A stretch of 64,000 nucleotides of DNA from Yamagishiella unicocca (taxonomy: Eukaryota; Chlorophyta; Chlorophyceae; Chlamydomonadales; Volvocaceae), in contig BDSL01000078.1 in NCBI GenBank assembly GCA_003116995.1, positions 62,001-126,000 on the forward strand. Direction: 5' to 3'. Numbering within the stretch: the stretch's first letter is position 1; each line of letters begins with the position of its first letter. The translations under genes and the position numbers were made by a program. Of this stretch, positions 12,741 to 24,176 are shown piece by piece. The notes under the pieces were generated by a model. That model was not told the DNA's origin. It worked only from the letters and a program-made list of their open reading frames with translations, and did not search any database.

Positions 12741-13193
12741 TACTTCCTCCGCCTCGCAATGGAAGCTCGCCTTGCGTGCTTGACATATCTTCATTCCACG
12801 CGCACGCGAAAACGAACAATGAAGCATAACGCTTCAGGGCACTGGAGTAGTGCGCTGAAGGCAAGCCGACTCCGACATACGGCAGCTGCCCTACTTCCTC
12901 CGCCTCGCAATGGAAGCTCGCCTTGCGTGCTTGACATATCTTCATTCCACGCGCACGCGAAAACGAACAATGAAGCATAACGCTTCAGGGCACTGGAGTA
13001 GTGCGCTGAAGGCAAGCCGACTCCGACATACGGCAGCTGCCCTACTTCCTCCGCCTCGCAATGGAAGCTCGCCTTGCGTGCTTGACATATCTTCATTCCA
13101 CGCGCACGCGAAAACGAACAATGAAGCATAACGCTTCAGGGCACTGGAGTAGTGCGCTGAAGGCAAGCCGACTCCGACATGCGGCAGCTGCCC
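12741..13193. repeat. Three-copy 151-bp tandem repeat
   Basis: Units 12741-12891, 12892-13042 and 13043-13193 begin with TACTTCCTCCGCCTCGCAAT. Units 2 and 3 are nearly identical; unit 1 differs slightly at its left edge. The period is not a multiple of three, so the repeated frames across it change at each junction and are not coding. The near identity implies recent amplification or homogenisation. Confidence 0.95.
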
Positions 13194-14283
13194 TGTGCAG
13201 TGACCAAATCTTTGGGCTAAAAGCAAGCCAGAGGGTCGCGCAGAGGAGCTGCCGCCTAGGTGCGCAGCGTGCCTGCCCTGTCGGGCGCTACGGCCGTCCA
13301 TAGATGGCGGCAGGGTCGGTGCGCTGCGACCATACATCGGCGTGAAAGACCGCCTGGGTCCACTCAACATTGCAAGGGCGATTGCAATCACAGCCCTTAC
13401 TAAATTGCAACACCATGAAGGTCGGTGCAACACAAAGTAAACAGCGAAGGCATGTGCGCGGCAACAAACGATGCCCACGACAACGGCACATCTAGAGACA
13501 TCACACGCCAAAGCCCTGACAGAAAGACGATGGTGTGATTTTCTTCAGGGAACGACTGTGGCACCCGGACGTCTACCATATCCTGCCCATACAAGCTCCT
13601 ATGAGCTTCAACATGGCTCCGCAGGCACATCAAGATTGTGGCTGCCGCTTATCGTACATAAGCGCCGTATCGCGCCTGGATTTCCATTTCCTTCCGCTAG
13701 CCACCGTTTGACCGACATCGAGGCACGTACGAAAGAAACCTGCAGAGTATCGTGGTCTGCTGCAACTGGCCAAAGCAAAAAGAGATGCATGCCACCCATC
13801 CGCTTGTCTGCGCCAGCACTTCAGCTGGATGAGGTACAGGTGCGGCGGCCGAGTGAGGGGTACCAAATGCCAGGAACACCGACCCGAACATAGCTCAACA
13901 ACGGCATGAATCCACAGTGTTTCCCGATACGAGTAGGTGACAAGCAGACAGGTGGGGAACAGCGCCTGGATCACTTGCAACAGTCCCCAGTTCGCCGTGC
14001 GACTCATTTCCACCGTCTGATCCTGCCCTCCAGCCTCCAGTCCTACTTGTGGGCGGATCATGGAACAAATAACGCGACTGATCTGAAAATTACGGCCGCT
14101 CGAGAGTTATGCTTCGGGTTGAGCAGGCATTGCAACGTATCGGCCCCCCGGATGCGGTAGCTGGACTGCCCCTAGCAATCCTGCCAGCGTCCGCAGTCAC
14201 AAGTTACTGCGATTGTCCAAAGGCGCTTGCGGCTGCCGTTGCAGCCACGTAAGCCGCCGCAGCTTGCAACCGCAGTGCCGCTG

Positions 14284-15152
14284 CTAGACCGCCATAGCGC
14301 GCCTGCGGCGCCCCAGGGAGCGCCGTCCACGCGTCTCAGCTGGATCATGCCAGCCAAGCGTGAAACATAACGTGGCGGGTGGCACCCACGTGTCCGATGG
14401 CAACTGCAACGCCACCGTTGCTGCTAATGACGGCGCAGCTGCCGGCGATGGCACCGTCACCGGCCCTGTAACGCCGGACCGACTGGCCTGCCTGCCCATG
14501 CTCCGGGGCGAGTGCAGTGGGGGCGAGAATGCATACGCCGTTCCTCCGGACGACGGCGTGCGAGGCAGAACTGTCGATTGACGCGATGAGGGGTCAGAAC
14601 CTGCTTGCTGCGCTGCGGACGTGTTTGCGTTGCCTGTGGGCGGGTGTGCCAGGAAAGACCACATCATAGAACATTCAAGCAAGGCGCAAAGATTTGCATA
14701 TGAAATGCGCTAGTAGCTTAGCAAACGGCTGCCGTCTGAAGACTTCACCCACGTCACCGGACATGCAGCATACCTGAGACCGAGACTACCGGCTTGCGCT
14801 CCTGGAATTCACTCCGCCGCTCCCGCGCTTTCTCCGGAAACAACAGTTGGATGGTCTCTTGCAGCCGCAAGCAGACGCCTGCAAGCCATTTGTAAGGGTG
14901 TTGAAATGGCCACTCTTCTCGCCTTTGCAACCCACAGCGCGAACAGACCCGGCTCCAGTGCCTACCAAGCTCGCAGGGTATTGGCTCTCGGCATAAAGGG
15001 CAAGTTACGGTGGAGCTCCGTGTTGACACTGTCCTCCAACGTAATAAGCAGGACTTGCAGAAGTCGTGGCCGCATGGCCCGACGACAGGGTCCAGCAAAA
15101 GGTTCTGACAAATTGCGCATTCGAACTGACTAGGTTCGACCATTTTGCTCAT
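14284..15152 (-). CDS. Small RING-finger (C3HC4) protein, probable E3 ubiquitin ligase
   Basis: Two exons, 15152-14774 and 14633-14284, joined in phase by a GT-AG intron (donor GTATGC). They give 729 nt, 242 aa plus stop. The first ATG in frame encodes MSKMVEPSQFECAIC; an upstream open stretch to 15209 starts only with GTG. The RING has Cys at about 12, 15, 27, His 29, Cys 32, 35, 51 and 54: CAIC, then GPCGHDFCKSC and CPLC, with the usual spacing. RING proteins recruit E2 enzymes and transfer ubiquitin. After the RING come another Cys pair (CSRC), a helical-looking segment, and a Ser/Pro/Ala-rich second exon. No second domain is recognised, so the substrate is unknown. It could belong to a LON-RING or PEX10-like group, but this is not shown. 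Confidence 0.72.
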
Positions 15153-16828
15153 GGAACCACGCTGCCCTGGCCGTGGCGGTTTTGTAATGTGATTCTGTTG
15201 TCCTCTCACGTCGTGGCGTCCGGCCCTACGCCCATCTAGTTTGCCTACGTGGAACTAGCATTTTGTATAGTGACCCAAGTTCTTAATCGTGCACTGACAC
15301 CAACCTATCACGATCGCAGAGGTTTAGAAGTAAGGCCCTTTGCTGAAAATTCTTACGTTCAACGGTCCAAGGCCAACAGTAAGGCTCAAACAGCAGAAAG
15401 ACGCGCGAAGACTGTATAACAGCCAATTGCCACAGGCTTCACCTAGAGCGTAGAGGCCGTACATTTGCCAACCTTTGCACTGGCGCGTCGATGAAGCTAC
15501 GAGGTCTGCCTAACCTTACGACATCATAAAGCACTTCTAAGTCACTAGGGACAATTATTTTTCGCTTAAGCTGAAGCCGTGGCAGGTTATTACAGAAGTC
15601 GATACGCCAGGTTGGCTGCAGAGGCGAGCTGTGTGCTATTGGCCGCCAACTCGTCATGCACCATGGGTTTGCCATTATTCGTGTCTTTATCAAGTGGTCG
15701 CCTCCTACATTGTTGGTCGCGACTGCACGGTAACGACCAGCCTGGGTTAACTTCCACACAGCCGTGGTAAAGTTGCGTCCATACTATTAGCGTCTAGTTG
15801 GATCTCAGGACACGCGTTATGCCTGGCTCTGGAAGCAATCTGCCTTCTTGATGAACGGGTTTTCTTGGAAACGGCTGGTGGTGTGCGCACATGCAGTCGT
15901 GCCGAAGCAAGCAATAGTTTGATAAGATATAGGCTGCGTTCTAGCGTTGCCAATATGCAGACATGGAAAGCCGCGGTCCGCATGCTGGAGAGTTTGTCAC
16001 GCAAACCAGCCAGAAATGCGCATGTCGGCATAACAGGAATCCAACGCGTCAAAATCATTTATCCACCCGTAGGACCATCGATATGGACCGCAGCCGATCC
16101 TGGCGTTCTATTTGCGTTCGGTAACAATTAAGTGCCGTACCGCTCGCACGGCAAAGACCTGGTTGTGTATACAGCTCTACACTGCTCACACATAAAGCAG
16201 CAGCATGGCGTTGACATCGTCGGCAATTGTTGCGGCTGATATTCTCGCTCAGGTTGCGCACTGGTCGTCGCGTCGTCCCGCTTTGAATTTGGCAAGCCTG
16301 ACCAGCATAGGGCAAATGGAATTGAGATACATTCTATAGTAACCTGACTTACCTTACTGAAGACCTTTCTAAAGTAAGAGCTCCAGCTGGCGTAGGCGCG
16401 CGCCAATTCAGCACCCTGCGCGGCATTGAGCTATCCTGCTGTGCTTGGATGGATTTCTAAGCTTCACGTTGCAGCGCGGACGGTGATCAGGGTGAGTAAG
16501 GAACGGGGTTTGGAATAAGTCACAGTACATTTGCACCATTAAGGTGCCAGAAGTTATCTGCTATTACAATATCAATTGTTTTAGGGTTGGCTGTTCTCGT
16601 GGCCTTACTTCGCTGCGGCCGTTAGCATTTCTGAAGGTTGTTTCCGTTGAAACAGCTTGGCCCCCTAGCGAGGGCATGTATTTATGAAGTTTTAATTTTT
16701 GATGTGCGTGGTGTTTTGTTGCAGGTGCCTCAAGGGCTGAGGCGCGGGTTGACGTTGTCCTGGGCGGGAGAATTGCCGCCCCGGGCCGGGTCTTGCAACT
16801 GAGCCAGCGAACCGCTGCGGCGGGCTCG
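15153..16828. other. Intergenic region and 5' UTR of the EPL1-like gene
   Basis: No recognisable protein in either strand; the best frames (minus 15439-15759, plus 15865-16131) match nothing known to me. A pyrimidine-rich stretch ending in TTTTGTTGCAG at about 16713-16724 looks like the acceptor of a 5' UTR intron before the EPL1-like start. The RING gene promoter should lie just above 15152. Confidence 0.45.
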
Positions 16829-16843
16829 ATGCAGCTGACATGA
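16829..16843 (+). promoter_or_regulatory. Minimal upstream ORF overlapping the EPL1-like start codon
   Basis: ATG CAG CTG ACA TGA lies directly before the main start. Its TGA shares bases with the main ATG (ATGA at 16840-16843). A ribosome initiating here would stop exactly at the main start, a layout known from termination-reinitiation control. Whether it is in the mRNA depends on the transcription start; the apparent acceptor at about 16724 suggests it is. Confidence 0.55.
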
Positions 16844-19800
16844 GTGGCCGCACTATCCGACCTCGGCCCTTATCATACACCGAGCGCATCCCGGTCATCT
16901 TCTTAAACCGGAACAAAGACTCAGACGACGGGGACGCTCAGCCTCTTGAGCCAGCCCTAGAGCAATACCTTCGGAACTGCGAGGAGGAGCGCGAGCGGGA
17001 TCAAAATGCACTCCTTAGCGGCCTGGAGACCAGCCGGGCTCGCAAGGTACGGCGTCCACCATCGACCCTTGCCTCCGGCAATGGAGACGAATCGGAGTAC
17101 CTTCCCCACGCCTCGCTTGGTCACCTCGCTGCAGGATTGCCTCCCATTTCAGCCGTCCGCCACAGCTCGGCCTTCCCTGGCCAACTCAACCCCGCAGGGC
17201 CCCTCCAATACACCTACTCGCATTACACCGGACCCGCCCTAACCCCGCTCCCTCCTCGTCCTCCCTCTCCTCCGCCGGATCACAGAAGAGCCGCCACCAT
17301 GGCTCCGCCCAGCCGCCACCGAAGGAAGGCGTAGCCGGCAGCGGACCTGTCGCGCCCCGCAATGGCGGCGGTGGGGGTGCTCAGCAGGCGCCGGTGGGCT
17401 CGGCCGAGGGCGCCGCCGCCGCCGCCACGTCAGCCATTGCCGTACCATCCTACCGGGATGTCGTGGATTACGACAGCAACGAGCAGGCCATGGACCGGGC
17501 TGATGCGCGCCGGGCGGCGGAGGCGGGTCCTAGCGTGCCGCTGCTGCGCGACGTCCTGCCGGGTGCCTCCCCGACCTTCGCCACAGCGGGCAGCCTCGGC
17601 CTGGACGCCGCCGCGTACGTCATCTACCACGGCGTGCTCCGCGATCGGTGGGCTGAGCCTGCCCTGCAGTACGACATGGACGAGGCGGACGAAAAGGCGC
17701 TGGCGGCCATGAACGCGCAGCTGGTGCGCGGCCGTCGGGTTGGTTGCGAGGAAGCGCATGTAGCTACGGAGGAGGAGGAGGAGGAGGGAGGAGGAGGGAG
17801 GAGGAGGAGGGAGGAGGAGGAGGAGGGAGGAGGGAGGAGGAGGGAGGAGGAGGAGGAGGAGGAGGGAGGAGGAGGAGAGGATGGACGAATGGTTGGGTGG
17901 GACGAACGGATTGTTGGCCTGGGGGCAGCCAGGGGCGGGTGCCTCCACGGCAGTCGGTTGTGTCTCGTCCCTGCAGCCGTAGTGCTCATCGCAGGAGTAG
18001 TGCTCGCTCGTCGCAAAAATGAATGCCAGCGATGAAAGACACGTGAGTGTCGGTATGTTCTATTAAAGTTGCGCTGGAGGTTGCGCTGAAGGTTGCGCTG
18101 GAGGTTGCGCTGGAGGTTGCGCTGAAGGTTGCACCGAAGGTTGCACTGAAGGTTGCACTGAAGGTTGCATTGAAGGTTGCATTGCGCCCCTCCTGGAGCG
18201 CAGGCCGCCGCGGCCAAGCTCAACCGCACACCTCCCGCCACACGCGCCGCAGCGGCCGCTGCGGCGGCGGCTGCAGAGGCGGTGATGGACGCCGAGGGCT
18301 TCGAGGCGCTCATGGGCGCGCTGGAGCAGGCGCACTTCCAGGAGCTGCAGCAGCGGAAGGAGCTTTGGCAGGCGGAGGGTAGGTGGCGGGGAGGAGAGCA
18401 CGGTCTACGCGGCACGGTGTTGCTGAAGCCCGTGTCTGGGACCGTGTGGTGCGCCACCGTTGCTTCCGCTGGGGCCACCGCTGCTTCCGCTGGGGCCACC
18501 GTTGCTTCCGCTGGGGCCACCGCTGCTTCCGCTGGGGCCACCGTTGCTTCCGCTGGGGCTACCGCCCTGAGTAAAGGCTGCTAGAGTACCCGCTGCGGAC
18601 TGCGCCGCTGACCTGACCTCCTCGCCGCCTGCCCTGCCTGCTGCGTGCAGTGAAAGCGGGCAAGGTGCCCAAGCTGCCAGCCGCGGATAAGATCCTGCCC
18701 TGGGAGGCGGCGGTCGCGGCGCTGCAGCAGCACCAGCCGCCGCTGCGGCCGCTGCCTCGTGCCCTGTACAACCACTGGCTGAAGCGGCGGAAGCAGGTGA
18801 GGATGGGACCGTGTGGTGGGCGGTTCTCTCTGTACCCCTCCGAGCTACCGAGTATGATGACGCGTGTGCCCTTCCCGGCTGTGTCCGCCTTGTCCCGTGT
18901 CTCCTGCCCTGTATCGCGCAGGAGGGCGGGCCACTGCTTGGATACCTGTGGTACGAGCAGCCGTGGAAGGTGGGTGGGTTGGACCGGAACTGCTCTGCGG
19001 TGGTTTAGAGCGTGGCTCCGTAACCGCTACCGTCCAGTCCTGGTTTCGGAGCGTCTCGAGCCCAGGGCGGGCCCGCTTGGGACCCAAACGATGCAGGGCG
19101 CAATTGTCCTTCTCATATCCCGCCCATCCTTTTCGGCGCTTGGTCCGCGCCCCCATCCCGGCCTCATCCCGCCTTTATCCCACACCTGCATCTCTCTCCC
19201 TACACCTCTCTCAGTACACCTCTCTCCCTACACCTCTCTCTCCCGGTACATCTCCCCATGGGCCCGCAGGCCATCTGCTTCCAGGACCGCGAGCCGGGTC
19301 AGGAGGGCCAGCAGGGCGACATGCCGTTCATGGCCACAGAGACAAAGAACAGCACCCGCGGCGGCTGGAACCGGATCCGGATCAACAAGAAGGACGCACA
19401 CGAGCTGCTGACGGAGGTCCGCAACGAGCTTGAGGTGCGATGCGTGCTGCCGTACTTCCGTACTAGCTCCGTACGGCCCGTAGGGGTTCACATCTGCGCG
19501 CGCATGCTGGCCTGTAGCCACGCACGCAGAGCTTCTGTCTGGTCCTTGCCAGCGGATGGAGGCAGCTGGGTGAAGTGGGACAGGAGCCAACGAATCACTC
19601 GGCTCCCTCGTCCTATCCGCCCCCAGCTCGGCTTGCTCGTCTGTCCGCCCCCCGTAACTGCTCCTCCCCAGCTATGCTCCCTCCGCGCCTGATCACCGCC
19701 ACCAGGGCGCCCTCCGCTCTGCCACCGTGACGCTCGCCACCTGGCCCCCCCCTGCACTGCAGCTGCTCCGCACCACTGCGGACCAGGTGCGGAAGCGCGA

Positions 19801-22800
19801 GCGGCTCAAGAAGCAGTTGCTCAAGCTGTACCGGGCGGAGGTGGCGGCCAAGGTATGCAGCGAGGCGGGGCGGGGGGTGGTCGCAAGCGCGTGGGTGGCG
19901 GCCTAGGGGGGTGGCGCCCTAGGGGGGTGGCGGCCTAGGGGGGTGGTGCGCCCGCATGAGGGGGCTGGTGGGTGGCGCCCTAGGGGGGTGTGACAGCTGT
20001 GCGCTTGGCCGGCTGGGGCCCTAGACGGTTGCGGGGGAGAGGGAGAGGCAGAGGGGGTTCCAACGTGCGAGCTACACAGCAAGCGGTGGTGGCATGGCAA
20101 GTGCGGAAAGAGGCGTTGCGCGGCAGCACTCCCTCACAGACACCCCGTCGCCGCTGCTGTCCCCGTCAGTGCCGCCCAATACCCCAGTACTCCTCGTACA
20201 AGTGCCATTAAGTGGCATTGGTGTCAAAAAACGTCTTGTGGAATTCGAAGAGTCCTCGTGATGACCCCGCGACCTGCCCTGAATGCTGGCTTGCAGCTGG
20301 GTCTGAACCTCCACGCCAGGCACTCGCAACTCCTCCACATCGCTGGTGCAGCGGGTGCTGTGGGTGCAGCTGCTCCCGGTGCGCAACATCACACCGGCGC
20401 CGGCAAGGCCGCTGCGGCTGCTACTGCTCCATCAGCCGCCGCGGTACCAGCAGCAATAGCAGCGAGCGTAGGGCCCTCGGAGGAGCCAGCCGCCAAGCGG
20501 CGACGACTTGCGGTCGCTCCCAAAGAGAGGCCGGGCAGCAAGAAACCACCAGCGGCAACACAACCTCAGCCGCGGGCCACTAGACAGCAGCAGGCGCAGC
20601 AGCTGGATGAGTCAGCCAAGGCGCCGGCCGCCTCGTCACCGCCATCATCACCGTCGTCGTCATCACCGTCGTCGTCACCACCGTCTGCGTCTGAGTCGGG
20701 CGACGACTCAGAATCCGAGTCGGAGCGCCCGGCCAAGCAGGGCACCGGGGCCGTGACAGGCGCTGGGCGAGCTCGGCAGCGGAAGCAGCAGCAGCAGCAG
20801 CCAACACGTGGTGGTCGGGTGGCACGTGTGGCTGAGGCGGCGGCAGAGACGGCGCGCGAAGAGTCGTCTTCAGAGTCGGAGGAGAGAGGGGGCGAGGGGT
20901 CCGGTGGCGGGCCGAGCGGCGGTCCGTCTTCTTGCCCATCTTCGTCAGAGGAAGAGAAGGAGGAGGGGGAGGGGGAGGAGGAAGCCTCGGGGGGTGGGGA
21001 GGGGCTGTCTAGTGACAGCGACGAAGTGTCGCCGTCGTCGTCAGAGGGAGCCGAGGGGGAAAGTAGCGAGGCCGCAGAGGACAGCCAGGAGGAGCAGGCG
21101 GAGCAGCAGCAGGAGGACGACCCTCTCTTGACGGCGGGAGCTACCACGATAGGTGAGGCATGCGGCGGCACGCTCCGATGTTGTGTGAGCGTTCCTTCGC
21201 GCGGCGGGGTGTTTCGACGGGTCCAGGCAGGGGAGGAAGGCCCCACACCACTGCTTCTGCTGCTGCTGTTGCGTGATATTGCGCTACCTGCTGACACGTT
21301 CCTCTGCGCGTGCATTTGTCGGCGCAGGTTCGAACCGGGGTGCGCGGGCCGCCGGCCGCAGGAAGGCCGCAGCAGCGGCGGGGTCGGCCGCGCCGCCACG
21401 AGGGCGCCGCCGACGGGGCGACTCTCAGCAGGTGCGGTCTGGGGCTACGTTGGAGTCAGGTGACGGCAGCGACGACAGCGACCAGGGTGGTGCCGCAGAC
21501 GCGGCGGAGGCGGCAGCCGAGGAGGAGAAGACGCGACAGCAGCTTGGGCAGCTGCCACACCGCAGCCGAGGCCGGCTGAGTACGCGGTCGAGGCTTGGCC
21601 TGCCTTCCGCTTCTCCCTCACCGGCCCTGTCGCCGTCCTCGGAATCACTACCGTCACGGTCCTTGTCGCCGACGAGCTCGGGTCGCGACTGCCCGCCTTC
21701 CTCCTCGCCGGCGCCCTCACGGTCGCCGTCGAGAACACCGCCGCCGCCGCCGCCGCCATCATCGCGACAGACGCGGCGAAGTAGTGGCGCCGCCGCCGCC
21801 CGCCGCCAAGCCGGCAGTAGAGCAGCCGCCGAGGTCCACACGGAACGCTCGCAGCAACCGCCGCCGCCACAGCAACAACCGCCGCACCGGAAGCAGGGCA
21901 GCAACCACCCCGTTGACAACCGCCAACGGCAGCCCATGCGGGTGCGGTTTGCGAGCAAGGCAGGGGTCCTCGAGCGGACGGGTAGGGCCGGAGCAGCAGC
22001 AGCCGCGCCGCCGCCTGGCGCCGCCTCGAAGGCCCGTAAGTTGAGCCGTGAGTTGCTGGCGCTGTTGAGCGTCCGTGGCAGCGGCACCACTGATCGGCAT
22101 CTTCCGGCTGCTGCTGCTGCTGGCTTACCACGAGGTGGCGGCCGGGCGGTGGCTGGGTCGGAGAAGTCATCAAGGCAGCAGGCGGCAAGGGGTCCGCAAC
22201 AGAGTGCGCCGGCACCGGCGGCAGCGGCCGTCGAGGAGCCTCGGCAACAGCCGCGCGCAGGCGGGCAGGCGGGAGCTGCAGCGCCCCAGCGGCCCAAGCA
22301 GCCGCAGGAGCTAGCTGCGTTGGGGCGGGCAGGGCAGCGGCCGGGCGCGGCAGGAAGACCACCGGCGGCGGCAACAACTGGGGGGGGAGCCGGCGACCCG
22401 GCAACAGCGGCGCAAACAACCACACGGTCAGCAAGCCCCGATGCGCACGCGGCCGTCAACGCCGGTCGCAAGCAGCAGCGTCCCCCAGCCGCGCAGGAGA
22501 AGCCCTCGTCAGCTGGTCGCGGGAGCAGCCGGGGAACTGGCCAGGCTGGGGCGCCAGGCGCTACGGGCCGTGCTCCTCAGGCCGCTCCGCGCGCAGCTGC
22601 GGGCGCGGAAACGCAGCTCCTGCAGCAGCAGAATCAGCTCAAGCAGCCGAATCAGCAGCTCAAGCAGCAGCAGCCCAAGCAGCAGCAGCGGGCGCCGACT
22701 GCGGCGCAGAAGGTCCAGGCAGCGGTGGCCGCGGCAGCACTCCGCGTACGGCAAGTGGTGGACAGTGCGGCTCGGGCGCTCCAGAAGGGCGCGAGCGGCG

Positions 22801-23225
22801 CCGTCGCCGGCGGCGGCAACTCCCACCAGCAGCAGCCGCCGCGAGGTGGGGGGACACACGGCAGCCGCAAGCGGCCGTTGGACGCCGACGCTGATTCCGA
22901 GGCGGGCTCGCCTGGCGGCAGCCACAAGAAGAGCAGGGTGGGCTGGCAGAAGGAAGTCGCGCGGCTGGCGAACAGGGCAAGGGTGGGCGCTGCACCGCAA
23001 CGGCAGCGGTATCGGAGCGCGGCAGCAGCCAGCAAGGCCCGGCCGGGCCCGGCCGGGGCGGCGGCGGCCGCAGAGTCGAAGAAAGCTCGCGACGGTGGCG
23101 GTGGGGGCGGCTGTTCAGTCCGGGGGGTCCCTAGGCGGCTGCCGCTGCTTCGCGAGCACAACGGCACGGCGGCCAAGGTGCCGGTCGCTGCAGGGAAGGC
23201 GGGCGGGCGCAGCAGCAGCAACTAG
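16840..23225 (+). CDS. EPL1: Enhancer of polycomb-like protein (NuA4/TIP60-type complex subunit)
   Basis: EPL proteins hold the MYST acetyltransferase on nucleosomes in the nucleus. Nine exons close in phase: 16840-17046, 17286-17738, 18204-18378, 18651-18796, 18922-18969, 19270-19434, 19763-19852, 20297-21152 and 21328-23225 (4038 nt, 1345 aa). The N-terminus MSGRTIRPRPLSYTERIPVI matches the EPcA start. Also seen are YDMDEADEKAL, RALYNHWLKRRKQ, LLGYLWYEQPW and RKRERLKKQLLKLYRAE, in family order. Exons 8-9 (about residues 430-1345) are low-complexity: Ala/Gln/Ser/Pro with acidic runs (about 600-710) then basic, Gln-rich segments. This makes the protein longer than typical plant EPLs. The tail has no domain I can name and could be disordered. 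Introns hold several minisatellites. A short uORF precedes the start. Confidence 0.9.
17768..18186. repeat. Polypurine GGA tract and 12-bp minisatellite in EPL1 intron 2
   Basis: 17768-17882 is an almost pure GGA/GAG purine run on the plus strand; 18066-18186 is a 12-bp unit (GTTGCGCTGAAG and variants) about ten times. Both lie within the intron 17739-18203 of the phase-closed model. The open frames through them (poly-Glu, poly-Ser, EVALKVAL) are artefacts of composition. Confidence 0.85.
18462..18565. repeat. 21-bp minisatellite in EPL1 intron 3
   Basis: About five copies of a 21-bp unit containing GCTTCCGCTGGGGCCACC, alternating CCGTTG and CCGCTG. They lie between exon ends 18378 and 18651. 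The period is divisible by three, so it looks coding (Ala-Ser-Ala-Gly-Ala-Thr) in one frame, but the flanking protein match skips it. Confidence 0.8.
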
Positions 23226-24176
23226 CCCAGCGCAGTGATGTGGGGTGGCGGCGAGGTGACCGCAGGGAGGGGCAGGGGAGGGGGCTCTCCTGGTGGCTGG
23301 CTTGCGGTGGCTGCGCACTCCGCCGAGGGGGGCGGGGAGGACGGTCGTTGCGCGTGTTTTGCACCCCTCAGTGTATGCAGCCCGGCCGCATTTGTACGTT
23401 TAGTTCCGGTGACCGTTGTAGTTGTGGTACAACAGATAACCAGCTACCATGAGGGAGGAAGGCGCGGGTGGATGAGGAAAGGGTGTTGCATGGGAGTTGG
23501 GACGGTGCGCCGCGGACAGACACAGGTGAAGGGGCATCTACTATACTGCCGGTATCGGAAGCGCTGGGTGTGCAGGTGACAAGAGGCGTGTCGGGGTTGA
23601 ACGGGTGCGCGCACAGCTCAAACGGCGTGAAGGACTTAACATCTAGGTGTACAGAGGCCCTGGCCAGCCGACGGCCATCAGTCCAAAAACGGTGCACCCT
23701 TCACCATGACTCACGTTGCATTATGTGTGCGGGGCACTGCGGGGGGGTCACGGCGATCTCATCTGTTCGGCCTAGGAGATACTGGCTCGTGGGATTGAAG
23801 GCGCGAGGAAGGTGAGAGGCCGCGCCACGGCACTGTAGTAATTGATGTTATAGTAATTGATGTTATGATCTTACGAGGATAAGGAGGAGGACCAGCAGCT
23901 GCAGCCAGCGCAACGCACCCGCCGGGGCTCCGGACGACATCGTACTGCGGGATACTACAGCGATTTTCCAGGGCGATACCGGTAGTCGCCATTTTAGCGA
24001 TGCTATGGCATGCTTTAACTAAATATACACATGTGAATGCCTGCGCCCCAACACTTGGTGATCTGCATGGTATTCACAGCTTGAGCCACAATTGGTGCCC
24101 ACTTGACAGCCACACATGTGTATCCTGGCCACCACTTACCACCAGGTGCAGCACAGGGTTGTCCTGTCTCCTGCTG
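23226..24176. other. EPL1 3' region and spacer before duplicated block A
   Basis: No recognisable gene. No plus-strand TGTAA was noticed between 23226 and 24000, so the EPL1-like 3' end is not placed. The direct 18-bp doubling TAGTAATTGATGTTATAG/GATG at about 23836-23868 is the only repeat noted. Confidence 0.4.

Larger units (their letters stand above)
11505..14283. other. UAM 3' UTR then gene-poor DNA
   Basis: After the UAM 3' UTR no reading frame here resembles a known protein. Frames of 100-190 codons exist on both strands (for example minus 13630-14061 and plus 13471-13893), but they overlap each other and lack the GC-biased third positions of the flanking genes. The one clear structure is the tandem repeat at 12741-13193. 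An unrecognised mobile-element remnant is possible. Confidence 0.5.

Noticed and set aside
12574..13511. Overlapping open frames of 70-190 codons with repeated peptide blocks
   Set aside because: They come from the 151-bp tandem repeat. The period is not divisible by three and the frames run on both strands.
15153..15209. Upstream extension of the RING protein to 15209
   Set aside because: The first codon there is GTG; the first in-frame ATG is at 15152, just before the RING.
17624..18541. Minus-strand 305-codon frame rich in Ala, Gln and Ser
   Set aside because: It lies antisense to EPL1 exons and intron minisatellites; the plus-strand model closes in phase and matches the family.
21425..22471. 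Long minus-strand frames opposite the EPL1 tail
   Set aside because: GC-rich, low-complexity coding DNA leaves several frames open. The plus frame continues from the conserved N-terminal exons and ends at a clean stop.
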